This document shows, in pieces, positions 1-9,400 of a DNA stretch of 34,189 nucleotides. The position numbers and the translations under genes were made by a program. The first letter of the stretch is position 1. Every line of letters starts with the position of its first letter. The notes below the pieces were generated by a model, which was not told the DNA's origin, ran no database searches, and saw nothing but the letters and a program-made list of their open reading frames with translations. Source of the DNA: a virus; IMG/VR virus record IMGVR_UViG_3300037119_001461, positions 1 through 34,189 of that record; one strand, 5' to 3'.

Positions 1-462
1 GAAATTGAGGGTACCCAATGCCCACTCCCGGTAGCTTTTGGGGTGCTGAGCCAGAGGTAGGGACGTAGTTCCCGCTCACTAAAGACTCATTTCGGAGCTG
101 TGAGAAGTACGTCTAAACGTGATAGGTCTTACACATTGGGTATTCGGAAGTAACCTTCCTGTAGACCTACCGATTGGCACGGCACTAGTATCTATCAGGA
201 AGGACAGTACCGAGACGCCTAGTCCCCTTACGAGACGCTTAGCTCTAAGAGAGTTCGCTTCGCTCACCTATCAGCGCTCTAGGGCGCTATCCAAAGACCC
301 TACCTAGCAGAAGCGCTCTAGGGTATTGACAAGTCCGTCTATAGAACTAGTATGGGGGTCTGCCACGGAGCGGAGTCGATGACGCCGACTCGACGCACCG
401 TGGGTTCATGGGAGAACGGCGTCAGCATACAGCGAGGTACTACTCCGTGACCGACGAACCTT
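1..462. other. non-coding, repeat-bearing regulatory region
   Basis: No convincing gene is seen here. The stretch is visibly less GC-rich than the rest. It carries short direct repeats: a 12-bp AGCGCTCTAGGG at 273-284 and 312-323; CGAGACGCCTAG/CGAGACGCTTAG at 211-222 and 231-242, exactly 20 bp apart; and ACTAGTAT at 184-191 and 346-353. The last ACTAGTAT copy contains the -10 of a strong promoter candidate, and the second AGCGCTCTAGGG copy lies directly before its -35. Repeats placed around a promoter fit operator or regulator sites, and an origin role is also possible. Because late genes run rightwards from here, this may be a divergent control region with further genes to the left of the window; that is inference. 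Confidence 0.5.
326..353 (+). promoter_or_regulatory. sigma70-type promoter candidate
   Basis: A perfect -35 TTGACA (326-331), a 16-bp spacer and a -10 TAGTAT (348-353) face the first plus-strand gene at 463. The expected start near 360 gives a leader of about 100 bases. It overlaps two of the direct repeats in this region, which suggests control by a bound protein. Confidence 0.6.
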
Positions 463-885
463 GTGATGAGTAGACGCGTGATGGTCGAGAAGGGTCTCCC
501 CGGCTTCGCCGTGGAAGCCATCCGCAGCTATGCCGGTGAACGACGACGTCCTGTGCTCTGGCGCGGGATGCTGCGTTTCACCTACTTGGACGACCCTATC
601 TTCGAGGTCGAGGCCACGCTCTTGGAGTCCAAGAACGCAGGCGAACGCCCATACATCGCATGGCCGCAGCGTACATACGAGTCAGGTGGGGAAAAGAAGT
701 ACAAGAGCATCTTCTGGATGACCAGCTCACCGATGCACGCAGCCGCAGGGGAAGCAGCAGCGTTCGAGGCAGGACTGCTCACAGACGACGAATATGCTTC
801 ACGTCGTGAGTCGGGCAAGGCCGACAGCAACGGGTCATCCAAGGACTACGAGTACGACCCACTTGACGACGTAGAACGAACCTGA
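463..885 (+). CDS. hypothetical protein, first gene of the plus-strand block
   Basis: This encodes a 140-residue acidic protein I do not recognise with confidence. It reads GTG then ATG at 463-468. There is no clear SD, and an alternative ATG lies at 481. The middle (about residues 35-80) alternates beta-like stretches with the run LLESKNAGERPYIAWPQR. That loosely recalls the SpoVG-like fold, in which a short 'GKNGLFVAMPSRK'-type segment is conserved, but the likeness is weak and I do not assign it. The last 35 residues are charged and low in complexity (DSNGSSKDYEYDPLDD), as in many small single-strand or protein-binding phage proteins. It lies alone behind the promoter at 326 and is followed by another promoter at its own 3' end. 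Confidence 0.7.
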   Translation: MMSRRVMVEKGLPGFAVEAIRSYAGERRRPVLWRGMLRFTYLDDPIFEVEATLLESKNAGERPYIAWPQRTYESGGEKKYKSIFWMTSSPMHAAAGEAAAFEAGLLTDDEYASRRESGKADSNGSSKDYEYDPLDDVERT

Positions 886-891
886 TACATT
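863..891 (+). promoter_or_regulatory. consensus-like promoter at the end of the preceding gene
   Basis: The -35 TTGACG (863-868), a 17-bp spacer and an extended -10 TGA-TACATT (883-891) have ideal geometry. Transcription would start near 898, after the ATG at 894. This argues that the next gene starts at the ATG at 927. Confidence 0.6.
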
Positions 892-926
892 CCATGGGTA
901 CTAACCTCACAGCACTGGGAGAACAG

Positions 927-1217
927 ATGCGTTCCTCACTCACCTTCAGCCCCGTCCCTGCCGAGCTGGCAGCGACACTGCGCGAGACCAACCCCGACCG
1001 ACGTGCATGGGTCAAGCCCTTGGAAGATGGCGAGATGCTGCGCATGTCCAAGCGACCCCAATGGGTCAAGGCCGACAAGGCGCGTACCGGCATGAAGCTC
1101 AAGACCCGAGCAGCCGGTGACCAGACCGACGACGTCTTCGTCTGGCTCACGCCCGACCCCAACTTCCCCCAGAACGGGACGGTCGAGCACGCACTGAGCC
1201 AAACGTTGGCGCAGTAG
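927..1217 (+). CDS. hypothetical protein
   Basis: This is a 96-residue protein of unknown function. I chose the ATG at 927 over the in-frame ATG at 894 for two reasons: GGGAGA (917-922) sits four bases before it, and the promoter at 863-891 would start transcription past 894. The protein is mixed alpha/beta in feel, with a basic middle (MSKRPQWVKADKARTGMKLK) and an acidic C-terminal third containing DDVFVWLTPDP. There is no signal peptide or membrane segment. It is followed 20 bases later by a strong intrinsic terminator, so it forms a one-gene unit with its own promoter and terminator. That organisation suits a regulator or an abundant small protein, but nothing in the sequence fixes the role. 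Confidence 0.7.
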   Translation: MRSSLTFSPVPAELAATLRETNPDRRAWVKPLEDGEMLRMSKRPQWVKADKARTGMKLKTRAAGDQTDDVFVWLTPDPNFPQNGTVEHALSQTLAQ

Positions 1218-1237
1218 ACTCAGGCTTCCAAGCCCCC

Positions 1238-1274
1238 AGCCCCCTGCATGGTGGTCACGTGCAGGGGGCTTTTC
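1238..1274 (+). terminator. intrinsic terminator
   Basis: AGCCCCCTGCA (1238-1248) pairs perfectly over 11 bp with TGCAGGGGGCT (1260-1270), with an 11-base loop, followed by TTTT. It closes the preceding single-gene unit. Confidence 0.9.
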
Positions 1275-1279
1275 GTGTC

Positions 1280-1288
1280 TGCTAGGCT
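1280..1288 (+). promoter_or_regulatory. extended -10 promoter for a leaderless transcript
   Basis: TGC-TAGGCT ends six bases before the ATG at 1295, and no SD lies between. It directly follows a terminator. The same arrangement recurs at 4354-4362 and 29254-29262. No good -35 is seen, as expected for extended -10 promoters. Confidence 0.55.
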
Positions 1289-1294
1289 TCGGGC

Positions 1295-1780
1295 ATGCCT
1301 CGTCCGTGCATCATCTGCTCAGACCCAGTGCGCTTGGACTTCATCTCGCGAAGGCTTCTCGAAGGGCACAGCATGAACCGCGTCGAAGCACTCTCTCGTG
1401 CGACCGACAAGGTGCCCAGCATCAAGGCCGAGACCATCGCCGGTCACCTGAAGCACATGACCCCCGAAGGGACGCCCATCACGCAGGCTGCTCACAGCGT
1501 CACCAAGCAGGAGCTGCGCCGTGACGTCATCGAGCCTATCGGCGACGTGGCCGTCTTGGTGCAGCGCGAGGTCGTCAGGAAGCTTGAGAGCGGCGAAGCC
1601 AGAGTCACCGTGCAGCACGGCCTGCAAGCACAGATGCTGCTCGACCGACGCAGCGAACGCGCCAAGGACCGCGAGCTTGCCGTCACCCTCGCTCGTCTGC
1701 TGCACACCCCTCCTCCCCCGTCCGACCTCATCGAGGCTCGCCCCATCATCGACGGCGACGCCGTGCGTCTGGAGTACTGA
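1295..1780 (+). CDS. putative small terminase subunit (TerS-like DNA-binding protein)
   Basis: This 161-residue protein probably recognises phage DNA for packaging. It opens with a CxxC pair (C5, C8) followed by a helix-turn-helix-like stretch: RRLLEGHSMNRVEALSR, then a second helix ending in IKAETIAGHLKHM. This 'C..C, allocation helix, recognition helix, HxxH' layout is a pattern I know from small terminase and related phage DNA-binding proteins. The rest is helical and charged, which would suit oligomerisation. It is the first gene of the block leading to the large terminase at 2616, with two small genes between. The ATG is preceded by a -10 element and not by an SD. A generic DNA-binding regulator is the main alternative. 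Confidence 0.55.
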   Translation: MPRPCIICSDPVRLDFISRRLLEGHSMNRVEALSRATDKVPSIKAETIAGHLKHMTPEGTPITQAAHSVTKQELRRDVIEPIGDVAVLVQREVVRKLESGEARVTVQHGLQAQMLLDRRSERAKDRELAVTLARLLHTPPPPSDLIEARPIIDGDAVRLEY

Positions 1781-1781
1781 C

Positions 1782-2405
1782 ATGAGCCGTTCAGGAAGCT
1801 TCCGTTCGACCTCCAAGGGCACGTCACATACAGCCACGACGCATCCCATGCAGCAGATGGCCGCACGCTACGGCTACCAAGAGTTCACACGTGCGCTCAA
1901 CAAAGACCTCCAGCGCACGTCGCAGCGCATGCAGCTCCCTATCACCCGGCAGGAGACCCGAAGCGCCAAGCTCAATCAGAGCCTTGAGAGTCGTCAGTCG
2001 GGCTTGCGGCAGGTCGCGAAAGCCACGAAGGTCGCACACGGTCGTGTCGGTCAGGCATTGGCCGTACAGAGCCGAGCAGCGCTCTACGCACGCCAAAGCC
2101 AAGCCCTGCTCCTACAGCAGCGAGCACTGAGTCGCGTCACGGGGCTGCCCGTGGACAGGGCCATCTCTGCACGAGCCGAGCACTACGCCAGCCAAGCCTC
2201 CGACGCCCAGCGCGAGCTGCGTCAGGCCAAGGTCGCCTTCCGCTCGTCCAAGCGCGAGCTGGGTGCGGCCAATCGCCAGAACGCCTCGCGCTACGCCATG
2301 GCTGTCGCCACGCAGAGCAGCGTCCAGCGCATCGCCGCCTACCAAGCCGCGCAGTACGAGGCCGTGAGACTACGTGCCCGACGCAAGCTGGCTTCATGGA
2401 GCTGA
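1782..2405 (+). CDS. hypothetical coiled-coil protein
   Basis: This is a 207-residue, strongly basic, almost wholly helical protein rich in Gln, Arg, Ala and Ser. Heptad-like spacing of Leu, Val and Ala from about residue 45 to the end suggests a long coiled coil. No catalytic motif, zinc site or membrane segment is visible. The ATG at 1782 comes one base after the stop of the preceding gene, with GGAG at 1770-1773 as SD, so I use it instead of the longer open frame upstream. Its position between the TerS-like gene and TerL suggests a packaging or virion-internal role. An internal virion or DNA-associated protein is plausible, but the sequence does not settle it. Confidence 0.75.
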   Translation: MSRSGSFRSTSKGTSHTATTHPMQQMAARYGYQEFTRALNKDLQRTSQRMQLPITRQETRSAKLNQSLESRQSGLRQVAKATKVAHGRVGQALAVQSRAALYARQSQALLLQQRALSRVTGLPVDRAISARAEHYASQASDAQRELRQAKVAFRSSKRELGAANRQNASRYAMAVATQSSVQRIAAYQAAQYEAVRLRARRKLASWS

Positions 2406-2623
2406 GCGACCGCCACAAGGCCACGACCATGGAGGGCGAGCGCTTGGTCTTGATGACGGAAGCTCTCTTCATGCTGCTCATCGAGCAGTCGGGCAAAGAC
2501 CTCACCGTCGAATGGGGCGGCGCATCGCGAGCGACGCTGACATTCTTCGAGCCGCAGCTCTACGAGACCATCTCACCTACCGAGGTAGACCCTTTGGCTC
2601 TCATCGAAGTCGCTGGTGACTGA
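2396..2623 (+). CDS. small hypothetical protein
   Basis: This 75-residue acidic protein overlaps the end of the preceding gene by ten bases and the start of the large terminase by eight, so all three are translationally coupled. The sequence shows a helix (about residues 10-32) followed by beta-like segments (LTVEWG, ATLTFFEP). I do not recognise a family. The coupling to TerL suggests a packaging accessory role, by inference only. Confidence 0.7.
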   Translation: MELSDRHKATTMEGERLVLMTEALFMLLIEQSGKDLTVEWGGASRATLTFFEPQLYETISPTEVDPLALIEVAGD

Positions 2624-4277
2624 AGCTCAGACACCCACGCGCAGGGTCACGCTCGACGACCTTGCTGCCACGAGGTACGACATCGCGGGCTTCGCAGAGC
2701 TGATGGGCATCCGCGCACATCAGGGCCAGATACGCATCTGGCGCGAGATGACCAAGCGCGACGAGACCGAGTTCAGACCTCGATGGTTCACCATCTGTAT
2801 CAGCGCCGGGAACCGTGCCGGGAAGACCTTGATGGTGGCGATAGCTGTGCTGCACCACGCCATCTTCAAGCTTGGTCTGCGACCGCCCTTCAAGGACGAC
2901 TATCGCGAGCTTGAGCAGTTCAACCGACTCCCATACGACTGGTACCACTTCGGCATCCAGCAGGAAATCGGCGAGTTGCTCTTTCATGCCATCGTGCAGC
3001 TCATGGAAGGAACGCATGACGCACAGCGCGGCATCGGCAACCCATTGGTGGAGTCTTTCGGACCGATAGCCAAGTACGACGTCAAGGAACGTGGCGAATA
3101 CCGCTGGATACGTATCGACAAAGTCCTTGGTGGTGGGGAGATACATTTCAGAACCACTGCTGAGAGAGCCGTAGGTTCTCTCGGTAAAGACATGAACGGC
3201 ATATCTTTCGATGAGTGCGGCTTCGAGAATAACCTCACCTTCATCTTGGGCGAAGTCCTGCACAACCGACGACTCAGTACGGGCGGTCCCATCTTCCTCA
3301 TCTCTACGCCCAGTGAGGGTTTCGTCGAGTTCGCAGACGAATGGCAGAAGGGCGACCCAGCGGACCCACTCAAGGAACCGGACAGGATTTCCTTCAGGAT
3401 GTCTACGCGTGAGAACATCGGCTTCGGCGTAGACCAAAAGGTCTTCGACAGGATGCTCTTGGGCATGCCCCCGCATCTCATCCCCCAGAACATCGACGGC
3501 CACTTCATCCAAGGCCGACAAGCCTTCTTCGACGCACGCGCCGTCGATGCCATGTTCGTGACCGACCGACCCGAGCACGAACCTTGCATCCCGAGGCACA
3601 GATACGTGCAGGGCGTGGACCCCGCAGCGGTCTATGACAGCACGTGGAGCATCGTGCTGGACTGCACGACCGATGGCAGAGCCGATGGCGTCATGGCGAC
3701 CCGCAAGCAGGGCAAGCAGAAGGTCGTCGATGTCGCCCAGATGGTGGTCGATACGCACGTCGAGTACAGCCAGAAGAGTTCCCAGTGCGAGACAGCCGTC
3801 GATGTCACGGGCATGGGCGGTAAGGTCTTTCGCCAGCTCCTTGGTGACATCCACCCCTTCAGAGGGGTCGAGTTCGGTGGCACCAAGAAGAACAAGATGC
3901 GTCTCCTCACGGACCTCAAAGCCCTCATCGAGCAGGGACGCCTGCGCTTCCCGCGCACTGGCGTCTGGCTGGTGCTGCGCAGGCAGCTCTTGGCCTACGC
4001 CCTCGACGACCGACGCCTTGAGCAGGACGCCGTCATGGCATTGGCCGTCGCCGTCAAGCAGGTCATGCGCCAGATGGGCACGGGGCAGACGGCTGCGCCC
4101 TTCGCCTTCTGGGCTGGCTACACCGAGGTCCCATCCGAGCGCAAGGGCATACCCCGGACGGCTGACGGGAAGTTCAGGGCCAGTCTCTTGGGGCTGCCCT
4201 TGGCTGGAGAAGACCTCACCAAAGTGCGACTAAAGTACCGAATCGACCGAGCGGTCAAGCGTCGCTTAGTACTCTGA
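2616..4277 (+). CDS. terL: large terminase subunit (TerL)
   Basis: This 553-residue ATP-driven packaging motor cuts concatemeric DNA and pumps it through the portal. The N-terminal ATPase domain has a Walker A SAGNRAGKT at residues 63-71 and a Walker B with catalytic Glu in GISFDEC (D199, E200). The C-terminal RNase H-fold nuclease shows three acidic residues in their usual settings: D335 in GVDPAA, D396 in VDVTGMGG and D471 in LEQDAVMALA. The length is typical of the family. The start is GTG, overlapping the preceding gene. Unusually, the last codons and the stop lie inside the left arm of a perfect 19-bp inverted repeat (4263-4307). A basic tail after the nuclease (about residues 495-553) extends beyond the usual core. 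Confidence 0.95.
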   Translation: MTEAQTPTRRVTLDDLAATRYDIAGFAELMGIRAHQGQIRIWREMTKRDETEFRPRWFTICISAGNRAGKTLMVAIAVLHHAIFKLGLRPPFKDDYRELEQFNRLPYDWYHFGIQQEIGELLFHAIVQLMEGTHDAQRGIGNPLVESFGPIAKYDVKERGEYRWIRIDKVLGGGEIHFRTTAERAVGSLGKDMNGISFDECGFENNLTFILGEVLHNRRLSTGGPIFLISTPSEGFVEFADEWQKGDPADPLKEPDRISFRMSTRENIGFGVDQKVFDRMLLGMPPHLIPQNIDGHFIQGRQAFFDARAVDAMFVTDRPEHEPCIPRHRYVQGVDPAAVYDSTWSIVLDCTTDGRADGVMATRKQGKQKVVDVAQMVVDTHVEYSQKSSQCETAVDVTGMGGKVFRQLLGDIHPFRGVEFGGTKKNKMRLLTDLKALIEQGRLRFPRTGVWLVLRRQLLAYALDDRRLEQDAVMALAVAVKQVMRQMGTGQTAAPFAFWAGYTEVPSERKGIPRTADGKFRASLLGLPLAGEDLTKVRLKYRIDRAVKRRLVL

Positions 4278-4307
4278 CTCTAATACAGAGAGTCAGAGTA
4301 CTAAGCG
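4263..4307. repeat. perfect 19-bp inverted repeat at the terL-portal junction
   Basis: CGCTTAGTACTCTGACTCT (4263-4281) is followed after seven bases by its exact reverse complement (4289-4307). The terL stop codon lies in the left arm. No T-tract follows, so it is not a classic intrinsic terminator. A factor-dependent terminator, an mRNA 3'-end stabiliser or a protein-binding site are the candidates. A leaderless promoter for the portal gene begins 47 bases downstream. Confidence 0.85.
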
Positions 4308-4353
4308 CTGAGAACTTCCCGACACGAAAAGGTCGCACCACGAGCTGAGTGCG

Positions 4354-4362
4354 TGGTACGCT
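4354..4362 (+). promoter_or_regulatory. extended -10 promoter for a leaderless portal transcript
   Basis: TGG-TACGCT ends seven bases before the ATG at 4370, and no SD is present. The arrangement (hairpin, extended -10, ATG) matches 1280 and 29254. Confidence 0.5.
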
Positions 4363-4369
4363 CCCGGCC

Positions 4370-6406
4370 ATGACCCTTGCTCAGTACCCGGCGCTGAACT
4401 CTCGGTCACCCAGCTCTCCCCGCAACGGCACTTCGGGTCGTCCTGTCAGCCCGCAGTACCGCAATGCCCTCATCGCCGAGGAGATGGGCGACAAGGACGC
4501 TGCGAGCATGCTCAAGGAAGTCTCCGCTCGCATGGACACGAAGCGTGCCGAGATGTCGCGCTTCCAAGACCTCTGCCACCGCTGGGACAACCTCTACTAC
4601 CCCGACGTCATCACCGAGTACGGCCCCGACCACTGGCCCGAAGACCCCAACCGCTTGGTGCCCGGAAGGACGCACGTCTCGGTCAACGCCTACCCGGTCT
4701 ATGTGGATGTGCCAGCGTCGCTTCAGAGCGTCACGCCCATCGAGAACATCGCTCCTGCCGACCCGCGCATCGAGGAGAACCGTGAGCTGGCAGCCGCCGT
4801 GGAGCGGGTCTTCTTCGCATGGAAGGACGAGGTCGATTTCGAGCTGAAGTCGCACAAGGCGGCTGTCACGAAGGGTCTCTACGGTCGCACGGCAGCCAAG
4901 GTCTGGTGGGACAGCGATGCCAAGCGCCCAGACATCGACATCATCGACCAGCCACGCAACCTCTGGCTAGGCTTCTCAAGCACCGACTACAACCGTCTCG
5001 ACTGGTGCATCTACGCCTACCGCGTCCATCCCGACACGGCCATGGAAGAGTTCGGCGTGGACATCGCCAGAGACTCACAGGGCTTCCCCTTCGTCCGACC
5101 GTCCACGGGCAATAACCTCACCCTGACCCAGTCGGGCGGGACACGGGACTGGCTCACCGGGGACGACTCTCACATGGTCGAAGTGGTGGACTACTGGTAC
5201 AAGATGCCCAAGGGCGCACCCGTCGTGGGGCAGCGCACCGAGATGGAGACCTGCAACGCCGTCCTCGTCGGCAACATGATGGTCCGGCAGGCCAAGCATC
5301 CCGAGTACCGAGGCGTGCTGCCCTTCATCCCGGTCTTCAATACGTTCATCCCCGGCGTGCCTGACGGGCGCAGTGAGTTCTATGACATCGAGCAGCTTCT
5401 GCGAGAGAAGGACGAACGTCTCTCAGCCGGTGCCCAGATGATTGCCAAGGCTGTGGGCGGTCAGTACTGGCAGCTCGTCGGGCAGGAGTCGCCCGACAAG
5501 GTCCCACAGGGCATGGAGCCGCAGGCCGACAAGGTCATCGCCCCCGGCGCAGGCAACCGCATCGAGAAGATTGAGCCATGGATGCCGCAGTTCCAGTTCA
5601 ACGACTACCTCGACCGCATCGACAGGGAGTTGGCTGATGTATCGGGCCTCAATGACCTCCTTCGGGGCATGGCACCGGCACAGGTGCTCTCTTCAGGCAA
5701 GGCCATCAACGCGCTGGTGGCGAACTACGAAGCCCGCATCCGCATCAAGCGTGACCTCTTCTACCAGTGGCGACGCAACCTCTGGGACCTCGTCGTCACC
5801 GTCTGGAGTGAGCAGTCCACCGAGCTTCGAGGAGCCTTCGAGCAAGCCTCCTCGCTCGCCGTCCGAGCGCCCTCGCTGACGCCACGCGACGAGCTGGAGA
5901 CGGCGACGCTGGCTGCCAACAACGTCAACAGCAAGCTCTGGTCGCTGCGCCGGGGCATGGACGTCGTCGGCGTCGAAGACCCGGAGGCCGAGATTGACGT
6001 GGTCAAGGAAGAGCGCACCGACGCCTCGCTCTTCCCGGCTGACGTGCAGACGCAGGCTGCTCTGATGTCGCAGCTTCAGCAGCTCCAGATGACCGCACAG
6101 CAGATGCAGGCCGAGCAGATGCCACAGCAGGGTGCGCCCGGTGGGTCTCCGCAGGCAGGTGCGCTCAGTCAGCTCGCCCAGCAAGCCGCCATGGCTGCCC
6201 CTGCCGGTCAGGAGCAGATGAACGGGCCGGGTGAGGGGGCCGTGTTGCCCCCGGAGGCCATGCCAGCAAACGCACTGCCACCGGGGGCGGCAGCCCCACC
6301 CACGACGGGCGAGGGCTACAACGCCGTGAACCAGACCATGGTCAGAGAAGGTGAGCCGACGAACCGGCTGCTCTTGCAGCAGCCTCTCGGCCCGCCACCG
6401 GCCTAG
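4370..6406 (+). CDS. portal protein
   Basis: This 678-residue protein would form the dodecameric ring through which DNA enters and leaves the capsid. Evidence is its position right after terL, its size, and a portal-like body. The body has an N-terminal helix-rich wing (RMDTKRAEMSRFQDLCHRWD), aromatic-rich beta segments around residues 170-300, and a stem/crown region with IEQLLREKDERLSAGAQ followed by a helix with the DLLRGMAPAQVLSSGKAI motif (about residues 433-452). That last element is typical of portal stems. The C-terminal 110 residues are a Gln-, Pro-, Ala- and Met-rich low-complexity tail, probably the crown or an unstructured extension facing the internal proteins. I chose the ATG at 4370 because the upstream GTG at 4349 would overlap the promoter. 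Confidence 0.85.
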   Translation: MTLAQYPALNSRSPSSPRNGTSGRPVSPQYRNALIAEEMGDKDAASMLKEVSARMDTKRAEMSRFQDLCHRWDNLYYPDVITEYGPDHWPEDPNRLVPGRTHVSVNAYPVYVDVPASLQSVTPIENIAPADPRIEENRELAAAVERVFFAWKDEVDFELKSHKAAVTKGLYGRTAAKVWWDSDAKRPDIDIIDQPRNLWLGFSSTDYNRLDWCIYAYRVHPDTAMEEFGVDIARDSQGFPFVRPSTGNNLTLTQSGGTRDWLTGDDSHMVEVVDYWYKMPKGAPVVGQRTEMETCNAVLVGNMMVRQAKHPEYRGVLPFIPVFNTFIPGVPDGRSEFYDIEQLLREKDERLSAGAQMIAKAVGGQYWQLVGQESPDKVPQGMEPQADKVIAPGAGNRIEKIEPWMPQFQFNDYLDRIDRELADVSGLNDLLRGMAPAQVLSSGKAINALVANYEARIRIKRDLFYQWRRNLWDLVVTVWSEQSTELRGAFEQASSLAVRAPSLTPRDELETATLAANNVNSKLWSLRRGMDVVGVEDPEAEIDVVKEERTDASLFPADVQTQAALMSQLQQLQMTAQQMQAEQMPQQGAPGGSPQAGALSQLAQQAAMAAPAGQEQMNGPGEGAVLPPEAMPANALPPGAAAPPTTGEGYNAVNQTMVREGEPTNRLLLQQPLGPPPA

Positions 6407-6409
6407 TCC

Positions 6410-9400
6410 ATGGCTAGGACTGGGCGCTTCGGACGCCAGTTCCGAGAAGCCACCGACCTCACAGCCAGCATCGTGGCGCTGTACGAGCGCTACGAACGCC
6501 AGCGCGAGGAGGTCATTTTCGACGCATGGCGCAACGGCGGCGAGTTCGAGGGCAAGCCGGTCACCGATGAACGGCTCTTGGACTTCATGCGCGACCGACG
6601 CAGCAACCTCGACAAGAGCGACCCGCTGTGGGCCGAATGGGACAACCGCATCGGCCAGTACCAGTTCGCCATCAGCGACCAGAAGAACTCCATCGCCCAT
6701 GCGCGGGCTATCGCTGCGGCATCGGCCATCCGTGACCCACGCAAGCGAGCAGCCGCCATGAACGCTGCCAACGCAGGCAGGGCGGCGTTCTTCCGCAGGA
6801 GTGCTACGGAGCATCCACGTGGCAGTGCGGCCTATCGAGACCTGATGCTAAAGGCCGCACAGTTCTCACGTGTGCAGCAGGTTGCCAGAGCCTCTGCACA
6901 GAAGGAGACCGAGAGCGAACGCTTCTCACGGCGCTATTACGCCATCTACGAGAACAAGATAAAGCCAGCCGAGCTGGTCATCGACGCCCTCGAACTCTTC
7001 ATGGTCAAGCACGGCAAGCTCACCAACAACGAAGCGTCGCAGCGTGGTGGGCTATGGGCCATGGACACGCAGGAGTGGGGCGACCTGCACGGCCTGCTCT
7101 CCGGGTTGCAGCAGGACGAGTCGTGGCCGCGCCTGCGTCGCATCATCAGGGGCTTCGTTCCGGGCTGGGACGGCAACCTCGACCCCGGTGACTTCACGCG
7201 CATCGCCAACGTCGCTCTGCAAGGCGTCAACGAGCAGATACGTCTGGCGAGGGCGCAGAAGGGCGACTACCGCACGGCCATCGACCAAGCCAAGTCACAG
7301 CGCGACCTCATCCGGCGCGTCAGCGTGCTGAACCGCAGGGCCAGCATCTTCGAGCGCTACAACGACGCCATCGAGAAGCACGCCACCGACAAGGCCGAGG
7401 CGCAGGGTGACCCCTTTGACGAGCTGGCTGCCGATAAAGCCTACGTCGATGAGCTGAACCGTCTCAAGCGCAAGGCCATGGGTGGAGCCGACCAGTCGCC
7501 CGAGATGCTGGAGCTGTATGCCCAGCTCGACGTCGAGGTCAACATGGTCGTCGGTAACGTCGATGGCGTGAAGACACAGAGCGCCGTGCCGTTGTACATG
7601 GCAGCCGAGGGCGCATCGGGAGGGACCGGGCGTCCTGACTTCGCCACGCAGGTCGAGGAGCGTGCGCGTGCGGCCAAGGAGCATCGCGACGACGTCAGTG
7701 GTCTCATCGCCGGGACGCATGTCTATGTGCCCATGACGGGTGGCGGTATCTCGCAGCAGCAGGTGGAGCCGGTCGAGGGTTCCGCTCCCGGCTACCAGAT
7801 AGTCGAGGTCGTCCTCGATGACATCACGGGGCTGCCCATGCAGGGCGACCCCAGCACGCGCATCATGCCCATGTCCTTCTCTGGCGGGTCGTACATCGAC
7901 TCCGATGGCAAGACGGTCAAGCTCAACCAAGGTGCCATCGGCGCACAGGTGACGATGAAGCCGGTGGCTGGCTGGGTGTACGTCCCGAGCGAGACGGACC
8001 CCAACGTCGGGAAGTGGGAGCTTCACACCATCGGGTCGGTGGGCTTCCATCAGGGCGTCAACGTCTGGGAGATGTTCCGTGAGCCGCTGGACCCCATCGG
8101 CGGCGGGACGTGGAGCGTCGTGGGCGACCTGCCGGGGTGGGTCGATGCCGACCTGAAGCCCTACGACACCGGCTACATCATGCAGCCGATGGGACCGCTG
8201 GACGATGCCATGCGGCAGGACTTCGTCAATCGGCTGGAGACGCAGGAGAGCCGCGACGCGGCCTCTACGCTGGGCACGTTCACGACGCCTGTCGAGCAGG
8301 CACCCGAAGCGCCGACGTTCGAGGCACCGCAGGGACCGGACGCAGCCGAGACGTTCGGTGGCACTGTCGCCAGAGCCGCAGCCGGTCGTGCCCCCGGACC
8401 GGGGGAGGGCGTCTTCGGCGGTGCCATCGGCAACATCCTTGGTTCTGCCGGTGCGCTGCTGGGCAAGCTGGCGTACGAGGAAGGGCAGACCCTCGCGGGC
8501 ATCTGGGGCGAGAACGACGCCGAGCGTGACGTACGCCTTGCGCAGGAGCGTGAGGCCACGGCTGCCGAGGCTGCCTCGAAGGGCTACGTCTGGGACCAGT
8601 CGTGGCAAGGTCGCTATCAGGCCAGCATGGACGGCCTGAAAATCATGCAGGACGGGCCGCTGTCATGGGGCGACTTGGTCTCGGCATACATCAACTACGA
8701 CCAGCCCACGCGTAAGACCTTCACCAACGTGGCCTCTTCCGATGTCGTGCGCATCGCCTCGCTCAACGGCTGGGGCGACGAAGCGCTCATCGGTGTCGCC
8801 AATAGCATCGACCAAGCCTCACAGCTCGCCGACGAGACACACGAGGCCATGGTGCTGAAGCGCATGGCCGACTCCGACTGGCGCATCGACCCACAGGCGA
8901 CGTTCGACTATTCCGAGACGCGCCTCAACGAGCGCGGTGACAGTGCATGGCAGCGCTTCTCGGACAGGTATGGTCTTACGCGCCCGACCGACCTCACGAA
9001 GGCTACGAACATCGAGAAGACACCGTTCTACGATGCCGCGCAGCAAGCTCAGGTGCCCAATGCCACGGCCATGGACTTCTCGGCGTCGGTCGCCAGCACG
9101 CCGAGCACGAACATCCCCGGCTTGGGGTCGATGGCGAACCCGGTCAACGAGCTTTCGGACCTGCCCGGTGCGCCACGTGCCCCCGAGACGCAGGACAGCG
9201 TGCCCAAGTCGCTCAAGGTGCCCAGCTTCGGGACGTTCAACGGCAAGGACATCACCGTGCCGCAGGCGTTCGGCATGGGCGGGAATGTGGGCGGTGGACT
9301 CATCGGCGGCGCACCGGGTGGGCGTTCTGGTGGGGTCTATCAGGGCGGTGCTGGCGGCATCCCACAGGAGGCTGCCCAGAACACCGCAGCACCCAAGAAC

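Noticed and set aside
1-79. Minus-strand open frame beginning with GTG at 79 and running off the left edge
   Set aside because: Only 26 codons are visible, there is no SD or clear promoter, and the other frames look equally open. It may be the start of a leftward gene but cannot be supported.
79-307. Short open frames on both strands in the left region
   Set aside because: They have no SD, unusual composition and no protein-like pattern, and they overlap repeats and promoter elements.
2601-3854. Long minus-strand open frame opposite terL
   Set aside because: It mirrors the codon structure of terL, which has all catalytic motifs; it is a shadow of the real gene.
7295-8608. Long minus-strand open frame opposite the 1010-residue gene
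   Set aside because: It has no SD and its reading is a by-product of GC-rich third positions on the plus strand.
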